Position numbers and translations under genes: made by a program. Below the pieces are notes generated by a model. The model searched no databases. It was not told where the DNA came from and saw only the letters and a list, made by a program, of their open reading frames with translations. Below are positions 1 through 7,940 of a stretch of DNA of 19,999 bases, in pieces. Every line of letters begins with the position of its first letter. Position 1 is the stretch's first letter. Location of the stretch: assembly GCA_043754435.1 (NCBI GenBank), contig JAYUUS010000006.1, positions 1 through 19,999 on the forward strand. The letters run 5' to 3'. This DNA is from JANNYA01 sp043754435 (lineage in GTDB: Bacteria; Pseudomonadota; Gammaproteobacteria; Xanthomonadales; SZUA-5).

Positions 1-1124
1 TGCACAGCACCGGCGGCTATTTGGTTTACGCCAGCTACACGCACGAATGCGTGTTCGATTTGCGCGAAGGCGACATCTATTGGTGCACCGCCGACATTGG
101 CTGGGTGACGGGCCACAGCTATGTGGTCTATGGGCCGCTGGCGAATGCCGCGACCACAGTTATGTTTGAGGGCGTGCCGAATTACCCAAGTTATGCGCGC
201 TTTTGGGAGGTGATCGACAAGCACCACGTCACGATCTTCTACACCGCACCCACCGCGATCCGCGCGCTGATGCGTGAGGGCGATGACTGGCTCAAATCCA
301 GCTCGCGCGCAAGCCTGCGGCTGCTCGGTAGCGTGGGTGAGCCGATCAACCCGGAGGCGTGGAACTGGTACCACCGTGCGGTGGGCGGCGGGCGCTGTCC
401 GATTGTGGATACTTGGTGGCAAACCGAAACCGGCGGCGTGATGATTAGTCCCTTGCCGGGTGCCACCACGCTGAAACCTGGCTCAGCGACGAAGCCGTTT
501 TTTGGCGTGCAGCCTGCCCTGCTCGACGCCGAAGGCCGCGTGCTGGAAGGTGCGGCTGAGGGTAATTTGGTGATTGCCGATTCTTGGCCCGGGCAGATGC
601 GCACGCTCTGGGGCGACCAGCAACGCTTTATTGACACCTATTTTACCGCCTATCGCGGCTACTACTTCACGGGCGACGGCGCGCGCCGCGATGCGGATGG
701 CGACTACTGGATTACCGGGCGCGTCGATGATGTGATCAATGTCGCCGGGCACCGGATGGGTACGGCGGAAGTGGAAAGCGCGCTGGTCGGCCATGCCGCC
801 GTCGCCGAAGCGGCTGTAGTTGGCTGCCCGCACGAGATAAAAGGCCAAGGTATTTACGCCTATGTCACGCTTAAAATTGGTGTTGAAAGCAGCGATGCGC
901 TGATGCGCGAACTGATCCTGCATGTGCGCCATGAAATCGGCCCAATCGCCACCCCCGATCACATTCATTGGGCACCCGGCTTACCGAAAACCCGCTCCGG
1001 CAAAATCATGCGCCGCATTCTGCGCAAAATCGCCGAGAACGAGTTCGAAAACTTAGGCGATATCTCGACCTTGGCCGACCCAAGCGTGGTGAAAACGCTG
1101 ATTGACACGCGGTTCAATCGGTAA
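1..1124 (+). CDS. acs: Acetyl-CoA synthetase, C-terminal part (5' end outside window)
   Basis: This enzyme activates acetate to acetyl-CoA through an acetyl-AMP intermediate in the cytoplasm. The reading frame is open from base 3 with no start, beginning HSTGGYLVYA, which in this family follows the AMP-binding P-loop. About 374 residues of a usual ~650 are present. Visible ANL-superfamily motifs are DTWWQTETGG (adenylate binding), GYYFTGDGARRDADGDYWITGRVDD (the core GD and the hinge region before NVAGHR), and KTRSGKIMRR near the C terminus, which carries the catalytic lysine that is the usual acetylation switch. A propionyl-CoA synthetase is possible, but the end of the protein fits Acs better. 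The stop overlaps the convergent ketosynthase gene by 11 bases. Its link to the lipid-like locus next door is probably positional only. Confidence 0.93.
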   Translation, partial: HSTGGYLVYASYTHECVFDLREGDIYWCTADIGWVTGHSYVVYGPLANAATTVMFEGVPNYPSYARFWEVIDKHHVTIFYTAPTAIRALMREGDDWLKSSSRASLRLLGSVGEPINPEAWNWYHRAVGGGRCPIVDTWWQTETGGVMISPLPGATTLKPGSATKPFFGVQPALLDAEGRVLEGAAEGNLVIADSWPGQMRTLWGDQQRFIDTYFTAYRGYYFTGDGARRDADGDYWITGRVDDVINVAGHRMGTAEVESALVGHAAVAEAAVVGCPHEIKGQGIYAYVTLKIGVESSDALMRELILHVRHEIGPIATPDHIHWAPGLPKTRSGKIMRRILRKIAENEFENLGDISTLADPSVVKTLIDTRFNR

Positions 1125-2328
1125 AACGTGACAGTGCGATCACTGCATTGAGTCCGCCAAAAGCGAATGAGTTAGACAAAGTCGCGTGCACTTTGACTGA
1201 CTGCGCGACATTGGGCACATAGTCCAAATCACAAACGGGGTCGGGAACTTGATAATTAATCGTTGGTGGCAAAACACCGTCTTGCAGCGCACCGATGCAG
1301 GCGATCAACTCAATAGCGCCCGCAGCACCCAGGGCATGACCGTGCATAGACTTGGTAGACGATATTTTCAATGCGCCGACATCTGGGCCAAAAACCTGTT
1401 TGATCGCAGCCGTTTCGGTCGCATCATTTGCCACCGTGCCGGTGCCGTGCGCGTTGAGATAACCAATGGCTGACGCGGCAAGTTTCGCATCTCGCAGCGC
1501 AGACCGCATTGCGCCCGCCGCACCTTGTTGGCGCGGCAGCACAATATCGGTGCCGTCTGCGGTCATACCAAAACCTGCGAGCTCGGCCAAAATAACCGCA
1601 CCGCGCGCTTTTGCATGGCTTAAAGTTTCCAATACGAATATCGCCGCACCTTCGCCCAAAACCAACCCGCGCCGGTCACGACTAAAGGGCCTACACGCAT
1701 CGTCGGTGAGCACGCGCATGGCCTCCCAGGCACGCATGGTGCCATAGGTTAAACAGGCTTCAGTACCGCCGCTAATGGCGACATCCACACAGCCACTGCG
1801 CAACAACAGAGCCGCCTGCGCCATAGCATGATTGGCCGATGCGCACGCACTAGACACCGCAAAAACGGGGCCTTGCAGGCCATAAGTGATGCTAATGTTG
1901 GCGGCGGGCGCATTCGCCATTAACCTGACAATGGTAAAGGGATGTAGTTTCGGATTTTGCTCGCCATAGAGGCGTTTTAATTGCGCATCGTGAGTCGTTT
2001 CGCCACCCACGCCCGTACCAATAACAACCGCTGTGCGCTCAAGTAATTCACCGTTAAACTCCACACCCGATTGGGCAATCGCTTGCGCTGCAGCAACTTG
2101 CGCGAACTGGGAGAACCGATCAAGCGTTTGCAGCTTTTTATCGCCAAAGTAATGCGTCGGTTCAAAATCGCGCACCTCGGCCGCAATCTGAACCTTGAGT
2201 GCGCAAGAATCCCAATTGCGTATAGTTGAAACCGCGCTTTTACCCTCGCACATGGCTTGCCAGGTTGATTTTGCATCCAAACCAAGTGGCGTCACTGCAC
2301 CCATGCCGGTAATGACGATGCGTTCCAC
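1114..2328 (-). CDS. FabF-like beta-ketoacyl-ACP synthase
   Basis: A decarboxylating condensing enzyme of the thiolase fold that extends an acyl chain held on acyl carrier protein. The 404 residues are full length for the KAS II/FabF family. The catalytic triad is readable: C162 in SSACASANHA, H294 in LNAHGTGT and H329 in STKSMHGHALG, followed by the C-terminal NSFAFGGLNA signature. The start is GTG, sharing one base with the ACP stop (TAGTG), so translation is probably coupled. The usual fabD/fabG neighbours of a housekeeping fabF are absent; the partners are an ACP and a hydrolase, which suggests a dedicated specialised pathway. A ketosynthase of a type II PKS or chain-length-like subunit is the main alternative. 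The intact cysteine argues against a chain-length factor, which lacks it. Confidence 0.93.
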   Translation of the reverse strand: MERIVITGMGAVTPLGLDAKSTWQAMCEGKSAVSTIRNWDSCALKVQIAAEVRDFEPTHYFGDKKLQTLDRFSQFAQVAAAQAIAQSGVEFNGELLERTAVVIGTGVGGETTHDAQLKRLYGEQNPKLHPFTIVRLMANAPAANISITYGLQGPVFAVSSACASANHAMAQAALLLRSGCVDVAISGGTEACLTYGTMRAWEAMRVLTDDACRPFSRDRRGLVLGEGAAIFVLETLSHAKARGAVILAELAGFGMTADGTDIVLPRQQGAAGAMRSALRDAKLAASAIGYLNAHGTGTVANDATETAAIKQVFGPDVGALKISSTKSMHGHALGAAGAIELIACIGALQDGVLPPTINYQVPDPVCDLDYVPNVAQSVKVHATLSNSFAFGGLNAVIALSRFTD

Positions 2329-2591
2329 TACGAAACCGCTTTTTTTGCGTCACGTGCGGTGATCGCTTGTTCGACCGCCGCGATCAAGTCCTTAATTGTG
2401 CCATTGGCCAAACCGCTATTTTGATCGGGGAAGTCAATCTTGTATTCGTCTTCAAGGGCAAAAATCACTTGCACTACATCAAGCGAGTCCACGCCCAAGC
2501 CTCTCATGGTCGACGTCATTTGAATAACCCCAGCGTCAAGCCGCGCTTCTCGGGCGATTATGCTTAAAACATTTTGTTCTACAGTGCTCAT
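2328..2591 (-). CDS. Acyl carrier protein, pathway-dedicated
   Basis: A small acidic four-helix carrier of 87 residues. S36 in the motif GVDSLDVVQ is the expected attachment site for 4'-phosphopantetheine; the following helix (VVQVIFALEDEYKIDFPD) is the acidic recognition helix that docks partner enzymes. It would hold the growing acyl chain for the ketosynthase encoded directly downstream. The ATG overlaps the stop of the upstream hydrolase gene as ATGA, and its own TAG overlaps the ketosynthase GTG, so the three genes form one translation-coupled unit. It diverges in sequence from a typical housekeeping AcpP, and it does not sit in a fab operon. No phosphopantetheinyl transferase is present in the window, so it would need one from elsewhere. 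Confidence 0.93.
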   Translation of the reverse strand: MSTVEQNVLSIIAREARLDAGVIQMTSTMRGLGVDSLDVVQVIFALEDEYKIDFPDQNSGLANGTIKDLIAAVEQAITARDAKKAVS

Positions 2592-3478
2592 AGCACGGCC
2601 CTCACTGGTTGAGTAACAAGTACGCTCGATGATTTTGCCGCTGTGGTTACATGTGGCACGACGTTCTCCGCACCCAGATGGTGGTCAAAAAAAGCCAAGC
2701 TGCGTTCAATAAGCACTTTATATTCCTGATCGATCGTGACCATGTGGTAGCTGTTTTCGAGCAAAAGCAGGGAAACCTTACCCGCAACATTGTCAACGAT
2801 AAGTCGGGCGTTTTTCGTGCTGGCAATATCGTCGTGGGTGGCGTGCACGACCAAGCAAGGTGCGCGCACTTGCGAAAGCTTGGCGCGAACTTGTCCAGAC
2901 AGGGCAAATAACTGGGCTAAACTGGGCCACGGATTGCCTGGCAAACCCGCCAAGGTGCTGTCACCTGAGTTCATATTTTGCAGAATGCGTTTGCGCAGGC
3001 GCTCATCTTTTAACCCATACGGGTGCGTTTCCATGAAACGTCGCTTATGCCCAAATCCTAGTTTTAAGATCAACGGCAATAAAAAAGACAACTTGGCAAT
3101 TTTTGGAATCGCCCAGCCATCATAGCGAAACGTCGTGCCATAAAGCGCCAGCCCATGAACCCGGTGCGGTTGCTCTTGCGCATATTTCAGTGCCAATAGT
3201 GCGCCCATGGAAAGCCCGGCCAGATAAAGCTTATCGACATGCTCAGACAAGCGCTGAGCGGCTTGAACCACGCTCTGATACCAATCTTGCCAAGTGGTGG
3301 TCAACAAATCTGCTTCATCGCCGCAATGACCAGCCAACTGCATGCCATAGACGGTGTAACCGGCCTCATGAAAGCCTTTTGCAACCTGACGCATCTCTGC
3401 TGGTGCGCCGGTCAAGCCATGGATAAGTAAGACACCGTTGCGTCCAGCTTTCCAAAAAAAATCAACGTTGCTTATCAT
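2588..3478 (-). CDS. Alpha/beta hydrolase, carboxylesterase or monoacylglycerol-lipase type
   Basis: A 296-residue serine hydrolase of the alpha/beta fold, without a signal peptide, so cytoplasmic. LLIHGLTGAP (residues 17-26) is the oxyanion region. The nucleophile is S90 in AGLSMGALL, the acid is D216 or D217 in HATHDDIAS, and the base is H245 in ENSYHMVTID. Spacing and motifs resemble Est30/YvaK-type carboxylesterases and bacterial monoacylglycerol lipases. It is first in a three-gene unit with the ACP and ketosynthase (ATGA overlap), so a likely role is release or editing of an acyl chain from the carrier, or transfer to an acceptor; this is inferred from context. The start is the ATG at 3478, with only a weak purine stretch (GGA) upstream. 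The C-terminal ~25 residues are low in conserved features. Confidence 0.88.
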   Translation of the reverse strand: MISNVDFFWKAGRNGVLLIHGLTGAPAEMRQVAKGFHEAGYTVYGMQLAGHCGDEADLLTTTWQDWYQSVVQAAQRLSEHVDKLYLAGLSMGALLALKYAQEQPHRVHGLALYGTTFRYDGWAIPKIAKLSFLLPLILKLGFGHKRRFMETHPYGLKDERLRKRILQNMNSGDSTLAGLPGNPWPSLAQLFALSGQVRAKLSQVRAPCLVVHATHDDIASTKNARLIVDNVAGKVSLLLLENSYHMVTIDQEYKVLIERSLAFFDHHLGAENVVPHVTTAAKSSSVLVTQPVRAVL

Positions 3479-3525
3479 AGGAATCCAGTCGGCGCGGCGG
3501 CTATTGAAACGATCTTATCGGTTTA

Positions 3526-3542
3526 GTTTGACCAAACGTTTG
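3526..3542. promoter_or_regulatory. Candidate operator: three alternating GTTTG/CAAAC half-sites
   Basis: Within the 90-base gap between the adaptor stop (3569) and the hydrolase start (3478), the bases read GTTTG-AC-CAAAC-GTTTG, giving two overlapping perfect palindromes: GTTTGACCAAAC-type with a two-base spacer, and the uninterrupted CAAACGTTTG. An AT-rich run (TTTAAA at 3543-3548) adjoins it, and an imperfect dyad (AAACGAT...ATCGGTTT, about 3507-3524) lies on the other side. This is the only sizeable gap inside the minus-strand gene run, so an internal promoter with a repressor or activator site is plausible. The cognate regulator is not identified. Confidence 0.4.
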
Positions 3543-3568
3543 TTTAAATTACCTAAGGACGTGCTGAC

Positions 3569-4522
3569 TCAATTTGCCGCTACCCGAACGATGACTTGGG
3601 TGCCAATGCGTAAGGTTTGCGCATCAATATCCAATAGGCAATCGACGTGTTGCAGGCCGGTTTCCGCTTGCTCAGCGGTCGCACGCGTGGGGCGGAAAAT
3701 CGGCGCGATCCAGCGAACTTTTGCGGCTAATACCTTAGCAGATGTATCACCTTGGGTTTCTACGCTAGCGGGCATGCCGATTTTGACTACGGCGATATCC
3801 TCCTCGTTGAGTTGTACCCTAATCCGCCTTGGCCCATCTGGCAAAAGCACGATCAGCGCGTCAGTGCTATTGGCAATAGCTGCTCCAAACTTGGCGTTCT
3901 GATCGATGATCAGGCCAGCGACCGGGGCGCGTATCGTTAATTCTTGCTCGGCAAGTGTAAGCTGATCAAACTCTGCTTGCGCCAGTTGAATATCGATATT
4001 AGCCAAACTGAGCTGTGCCGTTAGCTCTGCCAGCGCGGCGTTTGCGTCGTCAGATGCTTGGCGCGTGCCCGCACCCACTTTGGCAACATTTTCTAGCCTT
4101 TGCGCACGCAACCGAGCGGGGGTGAGCGCTTTCGCCGCCTGTGTTGAAATCAGTTTTGCGCGTGCCAGTTTTGAGCGCGCCAAAATCTGTGCTTGCTTGC
4201 CATTAAGATCGCTCAACTGCACTAGAATTTGACCCGCGCGCACCTGATCCCCTTCATGCACCCAGACCGCGCTGACCCGAGCGAAAGCGACTGCGGACGG
4301 TGCCGCAACAACGCTGAGCAGCCCGCTTTCACTCTCAACGACCCCACGCGCGACGGCAACAATGCGCTCATCGGGCGTTGCCTGCGCCGCGACGCCTGCC
4401 AACGCTTGTGTCGGCGCTTGTGTCGGCGTTTGTATCGGTGCTTCTGTCTGCGCTTGGCAGCTCATTAGTAGACAGACAATAGCCGGATAGAGCAGGAAAC
4501 CACGGATAAATTTTCTATTCAA
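3569..4522 (-). CDS. HlyD-type periplasmic adaptor, predicted lipoprotein
   Basis: Membrane-fusion protein that would connect the inner-membrane ABC transporter (next two genes upstream) to the TolC-like outer-membrane channel. I start it at the TTG at 4522, which overlaps the ATPase stop (TTGA). This gives 317 residues opening with MNRKFIRGFL, a hydrophobic stretch, and a lipobox LLMSC with C22 as the lipidated residue. Longer in-frame starts give an implausible charged leader inside the ATPase gene. After a low-complexity P/T/Q linker come the barrel-lipoyl half (VWVHEGDQVRAGQILVQL), a helical hairpin, and the return half (IRAPVAGLIIDQNAKFG). Residue +2 after the cysteine is Q, not the D that retains lipoproteins in the enterobacterial inner membrane. 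The family resembles DevB/MacA adaptors. Confidence 0.87.
   Translation of the reverse strand: MNRKFIRGFLLYPAIVCLLMSCQAQTEAPIQTPTQAPTQALAGVAAQATPDERIVAVARGVVESESGLLSVVAAPSAVAFARVSAVWVHEGDQVRAGQILVQLSDLNGKQAQILARSKLARAKLISTQAAKALTPARLRAQRLENVAKVGAGTRQASDDANAALAELTAQLSLANIDIQLAQAEFDQLTLAEQELTIRAPVAGLIIDQNAKFGAAIANSTDALIVLLPDGPRRIRVQLNEEDIAVVKIGMPASVETQGDTSAKVLAAKVRWIAPIFRPTRATAEQAETGLQHVDCLLDIDAQTLRIGTQVIVRVAAN
4404..4457. repeat. 12-bp tandem repeat, about 4.5 copies, inside the adaptor gene
   Basis: Units are GCTTGTGTCGGC (4404-4415 and 4416-4427, identical), then diverged copies at 4428-4439 and 4440-4451, and a half unit to 4457. On the coding strand they encode a degenerate APTQ repeat just after the lipidated cysteine. 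This is a flexible linker whose length could vary by slipped-strand replication without breaking frame. Confidence 0.85.
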
Positions 4523-5226
4523 GGGCCAACTCCAGAAGGATCCGACGCGCCCGCATAAGCACTGAGCACGCCGTCTTGCATGTTCAGCACACGATCTGCA
4601 GCCTGGATGAGCCGCGAATCGTGTGATACACAAAGCACCAGGGTGCCGTTCACGCGGGCGATGTGTTGCAAGCAATTGATAACTAGCTTGCCGCTTGCCG
4701 CATCTAAAGCGCTGCTGGGTTCGTCGGCAAAGATCAGCTGCGGCTTTTTTGCTAACGCTCTAGCCACTGCAACACGCTGTTTCTCGCCACCGGAGAGCTC
4801 ATTTGGCCGCAAGTGCGCACGTTCCGCTAGTCCAACCGCAGCAAGAGCGGCATGCGATTCATCACGCGCGCGCCTAGATGAAATTCCCATATAGCCCAAA
4901 CATAGTGCAACTTGCTCCCAAGCACGCAAAGCGGGGAACAAATGAAAGCCTTGAAAGACGAACCCAATGTGCCGCAATCGAAACGCGGTAAGGGCACTAG
5001 CGCTCATATTCGCCAGGTTTTCGCCAAAGATGCTGACGCTACCGCTGTCCGGATGCGCAAGTCCACTAAGCAGCGCAAGCAAGGTGCTTTTGCCGCAGCC
5101 TGACGGGCCGCAAATCATGCTCAGTGCACCTGCTTGTACCTCGATGCTCAAGCCGCGCAATACGTCGGTGCGGATCTTTCCGCTGCGATAGCTCTTGTAC
5201 AATGCTTGCCCCCGCAACGCGTTCAT
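4519..5226 (-). CDS. ABC transporter ATPase (DevA/MacB/LolD type)
   Basis: Cytoplasmic nucleotide-binding subunit of the exporter. With the ATG at 5226, chosen because it overlaps the permease stop as ATGA, the protein has 235 residues, standard for LolD/DevA-type ATPases. All motifs are intact: Walker A CGPSGCGKST (39-48), Q-loop VFQGF (Q92), signature LSGGEKQR (144-151), Walker B LIFADEP (D168, E169), D-loop SALD and H-loop SHD (H202). An upstream in-frame extension of 16 residues is possible but would lie within the permease gene. Its stop overlaps the adaptor's TTG start. It energises transport by the FtsX-like permease. In the related mechanotransmission exporters, substrate moves through the periplasmic adaptor and TolC rather than across the inner membrane. 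Confidence 0.95.
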   Translation of the reverse strand: MNALRGQALYKSYRSGKIRTDVLRGLSIEVQAGALSMICGPSGCGKSTLLALLSGLAHPDSGSVSIFGENLANMSASALTAFRLRHIGFVFQGFHLFPALRAWEQVALCLGYMGISSRRARDESHAALAAVGLAERAHLRPNELSGGEKQRVAVARALAKKPQLIFADEPSSALDAASGKLVINCLQHIARVNGTLVLCVSHDSRLIQAADRVLNMQDGVLSAYAGASDPSGVGP

Positions 5227-6353
5227 CGCAGCAAACTCGCCAGTTCCGCTCGACGAATGCCGCGCAGCGTCCATAAGCCGGAAACAACGCTGAGCAAAAT
5301 GCAGAGCATAGCGATACTCAGCACATTAACCCAATCAAGCGCCATCGGCACATCATAGCTTTGCGCAAACGTCACAATCGTCATACTCATCAGCCCGCCG
5401 AAAATAGCGCCCGCAAAACCTATGTAGCCAGATTGTTCCAACACCACTTTAGCGAGCGACCGAGCGCTGACGCCTAAAGCCAGCAACATGACGTATTCCT
5501 TGATTGACGCGTTAATAGCTCCGCTCAATGCCTGTGAGCTAACCACTGCACCCACCACCAGCACAACCAAACCCAAAAATAAGTAGCCAACGCCTGCACC
5601 AGTTTCCAGCATCCAATAGTGTTCGGTCTGCACGGCGAAGTCGTGTGCACTCATCAACTTGTATTGCTGTGGCAGGCGTGAGCGCAGCGCAAGTAGAGTC
5701 GCTTCAGCATCGTTAGCGCTTGCCAAAGCTGCAACAAAATAGGTGTAGCGATGATCCACAAACGCGGGCGGATCGATTGCTTGGCCGGTTTGTAAGGAAC
5801 ACAGCACACTCGCCCCGCCTAGCGCCCGCAGCCCACTAGTCATACCCACGACGTGCACGCGATGCCCGTTTATCACCGCAAATCCCGCCACATGCGCACC
5901 TAAATTTTCTGCGTCTGCACGATCGACAAGCACACTGTCAGGGCGACGCAGCAGCGCGCGCAAATCGGCACTAATTGCATTGGCAAACATGAGGCTACCG
6001 GGTGCTGTGGCGATTGCGGAAACGACCACGGCGGCGGTTCCCGCGCGGCTCTCGGTGTGCCAGTCGGCGCTGATCCAACGATATCCCTCAACTTGGCGAA
6101 CCCGCGAATCGCGCATTAATAAAAGTTGTGCATCATTTGCCAGCAAATTACCCAAATCCACACTCTGGGAGCCGGCAGTTGCGAGCCAAATATCAGCTGC
6201 AGAGGCACGCACGGGGATACTTGCGCTTTGGAAAATTCCCGACAGCAACGCTGACTGCACAATCAACAAGAGCGCCGCGAATGCAACACTTAGCAGCGCA
6301 GGTAAGAATTTCCGCCATTCATAGATCACACTTTTGCGAGCCAGCGCGATCAC
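5223..6353 (-). CDS. FtsX-like ABC permease (DevC type)
   Basis: Inner-membrane subunit of the tripartite exporter, 376 residues. The order is that of the MacB/DevC/LolCE superfamily: one N-terminal membrane helix (about 17-39), a large periplasmic domain (about 40-260), then three helices (about 268-292, 322-345, 350-371) carrying the FtsX domain with GAINASIKEYVMLLALGVSARSL, the coupling-helix region seen in DevC proteins. The start is GTG at 6353. There is no fused ATPase domain, so this is DevC-like rather than MacB. DevBCA in cyanobacteria exports heterocyst glycolipids; together with the ACP/ketosynthase genes here this hints at a lipid-like substrate, though family members also export peptides and macrolides. 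Confidence 0.9.
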   Translation of the reverse strand: MIALARKSVIYEWRKFLPALLSVAFAALLLIVQSALLSGIFQSASIPVRASAADIWLATAGSQSVDLGNLLANDAQLLLMRDSRVRQVEGYRWISADWHTESRAGTAAVVVSAIATAPGSLMFANAISADLRALLRRPDSVLVDRADAENLGAHVAGFAVINGHRVHVVGMTSGLRALGGASVLCSLQTGQAIDPPAFVDHRYTYFVAALASANDAEATLLALRSRLPQQYKLMSAHDFAVQTEHYWMLETGAGVGYLFLGLVVLVVGAVVSSQALSGAINASIKEYVMLLALGVSARSLAKVVLEQSGYIGFAGAIFGGLMSMTIVTFAQSYDVPMALDWVNVLSIAMLCILLSVVSGLWTLRGIRRAELASLLR

Positions 6354-6393
6354 GGCCGCACCCCAGGATTATTGTTTGCGTTGATGGCGCTGT

Positions 6394-7764
6394 TCATGTG
6401 CCCAGTGCCAAGCGCAGCGCGATTTGCGCCAACAGCGCCTCCTCCTCAGCATCGACCCGCGCAAGTTTAGCGTTATTGAGCGCCAAGGTAGCGTCGTTAA
6501 CATCAATCAGACTCGCTTGAGCTTGGCGCGATGCGTGTTCAACTTGCATGAGGGTCTGTTCGGCTGCACTAATTTGCAGCTCGGCTTGTCGTAAATTCTG
6601 CTCAGACATCTGCTGTTTACTAAGGGCAAGTTCCACTTCGCCCAAGGCTACCTGTAGCGCTTGTTGGTAGCCTAACATTGCGATTTCTAGTGCTTGCTCT
6701 TGCGCCGTCACTTTGGCCCTGCGGGCACCCCAATCGAACACCGGAATATCGATAATTGGACCCAGTTCGGGTTGCCAATGTATTGCACCGTTGCTGCCGA
6801 TAAAAGCACCAATGGCTCCAGCCAAAGCCAAATGCGGATAAAGCTCAGTGCGCGCCATACCCAGCGTGGCACCGGCGCGATATACCGCTTGCTCAGCCAG
6901 CGCGACATCGGGGCGCAAACGCACCACTGCGATGGGCATTGGCAAGATCGAAGTAAGCGCCACCTCCGGTAGCGCCTCAGTTGTCTGCGCGCGCGTTGGC
7001 GGTGGCGTCCCGGCTATGAGTAAACTAATCGCTTGCTCATCTGAAAAAATGTCAAATGCAAGCTTTTTTAGCTGCGATTGTACGTGCTGCTTTTGGGTCG
7101 TCAGTTCTTGCTGATCGGTAGCAATTGCCAAACCTTGGGTAATACGAACGCCTATTAGACGAAGGTTTTCCGATGCAAGTTGATCTTGCTGAACTAAAAG
7201 TGCCATCCTTTGATGATCAGCACGCACATGAAATAAATGCTCCGCCACTTGGGTGGTGACCAGAAAACGCGTTGCATCGCTGTATAGCTCTGCGGTTCGA
7301 ACATCGACCTGGGCGATCTGACGTTGGTTGGCGCGTGCCCCAAAAAGTAGTGCTTCCCATTGCGCCTCTAGCCCGATACGAAAATAAGTGCGAGTTCCTT
7401 CAGGATTGCTGCTTGATCGCGTGCCAATCTGTATCTGCGGTTTTTCGCTGGCGCGCTGTGCAAGGCTTAGCGCTTTGGACATGACAAGCGCAGCACGGGC
7501 TTTTGCGATATCCCGGCTATTTGCCAGAGCCAATTCAATCAAGGCGTTTAATTGCCTATCATGCCAAGGTTGCCACCAGGGCACAGAGCTTGGGGCTGCG
7601 CGATCAGGCTGCAATTGCTCCGGCGCTGCATGCTGCCAATGTAGCGGCACCTGTGCCGCTTTGGCGTCAACAATTTTTTGCGCAACGTCTATCTCAGTCG
7701 GCAGCGACTTACATCCAGTAAATACGCAAACCAATAAAACAGCAGTATGCAAACGGCTACGCAT
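6394..7764 (-). CDS. TolC/OprM-type outer-membrane efflux lipoprotein
   Basis: A 456-residue outer-membrane channel of the NodT/OprM branch. The signal peptide MRSRLHTAVLLVCVFTGC ends in a lipobox with C18 as the lipidated residue; +2 is K, compatible with outer-membrane sorting. The periplasmic repeats are typical: WWQPWHDRQLNALIELALANSRDIAKARA and, in the second half, VVRLRPDVALAEQAVYRAGATLGMARTELYPHLALAG, where RPDV and the ARTELYP segment are family hallmarks. It is first in the minus-strand operon, so all four exporter parts are encoded together: channel, permease, ATPase, adaptor. A 40-base gap separates it from the permease. The upstream region is shared with the divergent phosphatase gene. 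Confidence 0.93.
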   Translation of the reverse strand: MRSRLHTAVLLVCVFTGCKSLPTEIDVAQKIVDAKAAQVPLHWQHAAPEQLQPDRAAPSSVPWWQPWHDRQLNALIELALANSRDIAKARAALVMSKALSLAQRASEKPQIQIGTRSSSNPEGTRTYFRIGLEAQWEALLFGARANQRQIAQVDVRTAELYSDATRFLVTTQVAEHLFHVRADHQRMALLVQQDQLASENLRLIGVRITQGLAIATDQQELTTQKQHVQSQLKKLAFDIFSDEQAISLLIAGTPPPTRAQTTEALPEVALTSILPMPIAVVRLRPDVALAEQAVYRAGATLGMARTELYPHLALAGAIGAFIGSNGAIHWQPELGPIIDIPVFDWGARRAKVTAQEQALEIAMLGYQQALQVALGEVELALSKQQMSEQNLRQAELQISAAEQTLMQVEHASRQAQASLIDVNDATLALNNAKLARVDAEEEALLAQIALRLALGT

Positions 7765-7940
7765 TTGCGCCCAGTATCTAAAGTGCTGCTTCGATGATAT
7801 CGCTTCGACTGTTAATTTGATCTAGAGAATGGCTTACCTCCTGGCTCACTGCGCTATTGAGCAGGCGATGGGGTGATTTTCTTGCGTGGATTTAACGCCT
7901 GGCTCATTAATCTTGATTTTCACGATTCATCGGCTTAGAC
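7765..7940. promoter_or_regulatory. Divergent promoter region between exporter and phosphatase operons
   Basis: The 176 bases separate two operons reading outwards, so both promoters should lie here. No coding frame is convincing. A weak plus-strand candidate is TTGCGT (7882-7887) and ATTAAT (7906-7911) with an 18-base spacer. The phosphatase ATG at 7941 has no strong ribosome-binding site. Two copies of CCTGGCTCA sit within the region (separate entry). Confidence 0.45.
7840..7906. repeat. Direct repeat CCTGGCTCA, two copies 58 bp apart
   Basis: Identical nine-base words at 7840-7848 and 7898-7906, each followed by a T two bases later, lie in the shared promoter region. A spacing of 58 bases is between five and six helical turns, so the copies could be sites for a regulator such as the response regulator encoded at 15474-16148. 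Chance occurrence cannot be excluded. Confidence 0.35.

Noticed and set aside
3103..3426. Plus-strand open frames across the hydrolase gene
   Set aside because: They lie antisense to a gene with a full catalytic triad, and their translations lack any domain pattern.
3526..3542. Naming the palindromic element as a PsrA- or FadR-type fatty-acid regulator site
   Set aside because: The CAAAC/GTTTG halves recall such sites, but the half-site orientation and spacing do not fit the patterns I remember, so only a generic operator is claimed.
4404..4457. Reading the tandem repeats as a CRISPR array
   Set aside because: The units are 12 bases, directly adjacent and in frame in a coding linker, with no spacers and no cas genes nearby.
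4523..4675. Longer start for the HlyD adaptor, adding about 51 residues
   Set aside because: The extension lies inside the ATPase gene, is rich in R, H and C, and buries the signal peptide and lipobox that begin at the TTG at 4522.
5227..5274. Upstream start for the ABC ATPase, adding 16 residues
   Set aside because: The residues overlap the permease gene, while the ATG at 5226 gives the usual ATGA overlap and a normal family length.
5223..6353. MacB identification for the permease
   Set aside because: MacB has an ATPase domain fused ahead of the membrane part; here the ATPase is a separate gene, which fits the DevC-like arrangement.
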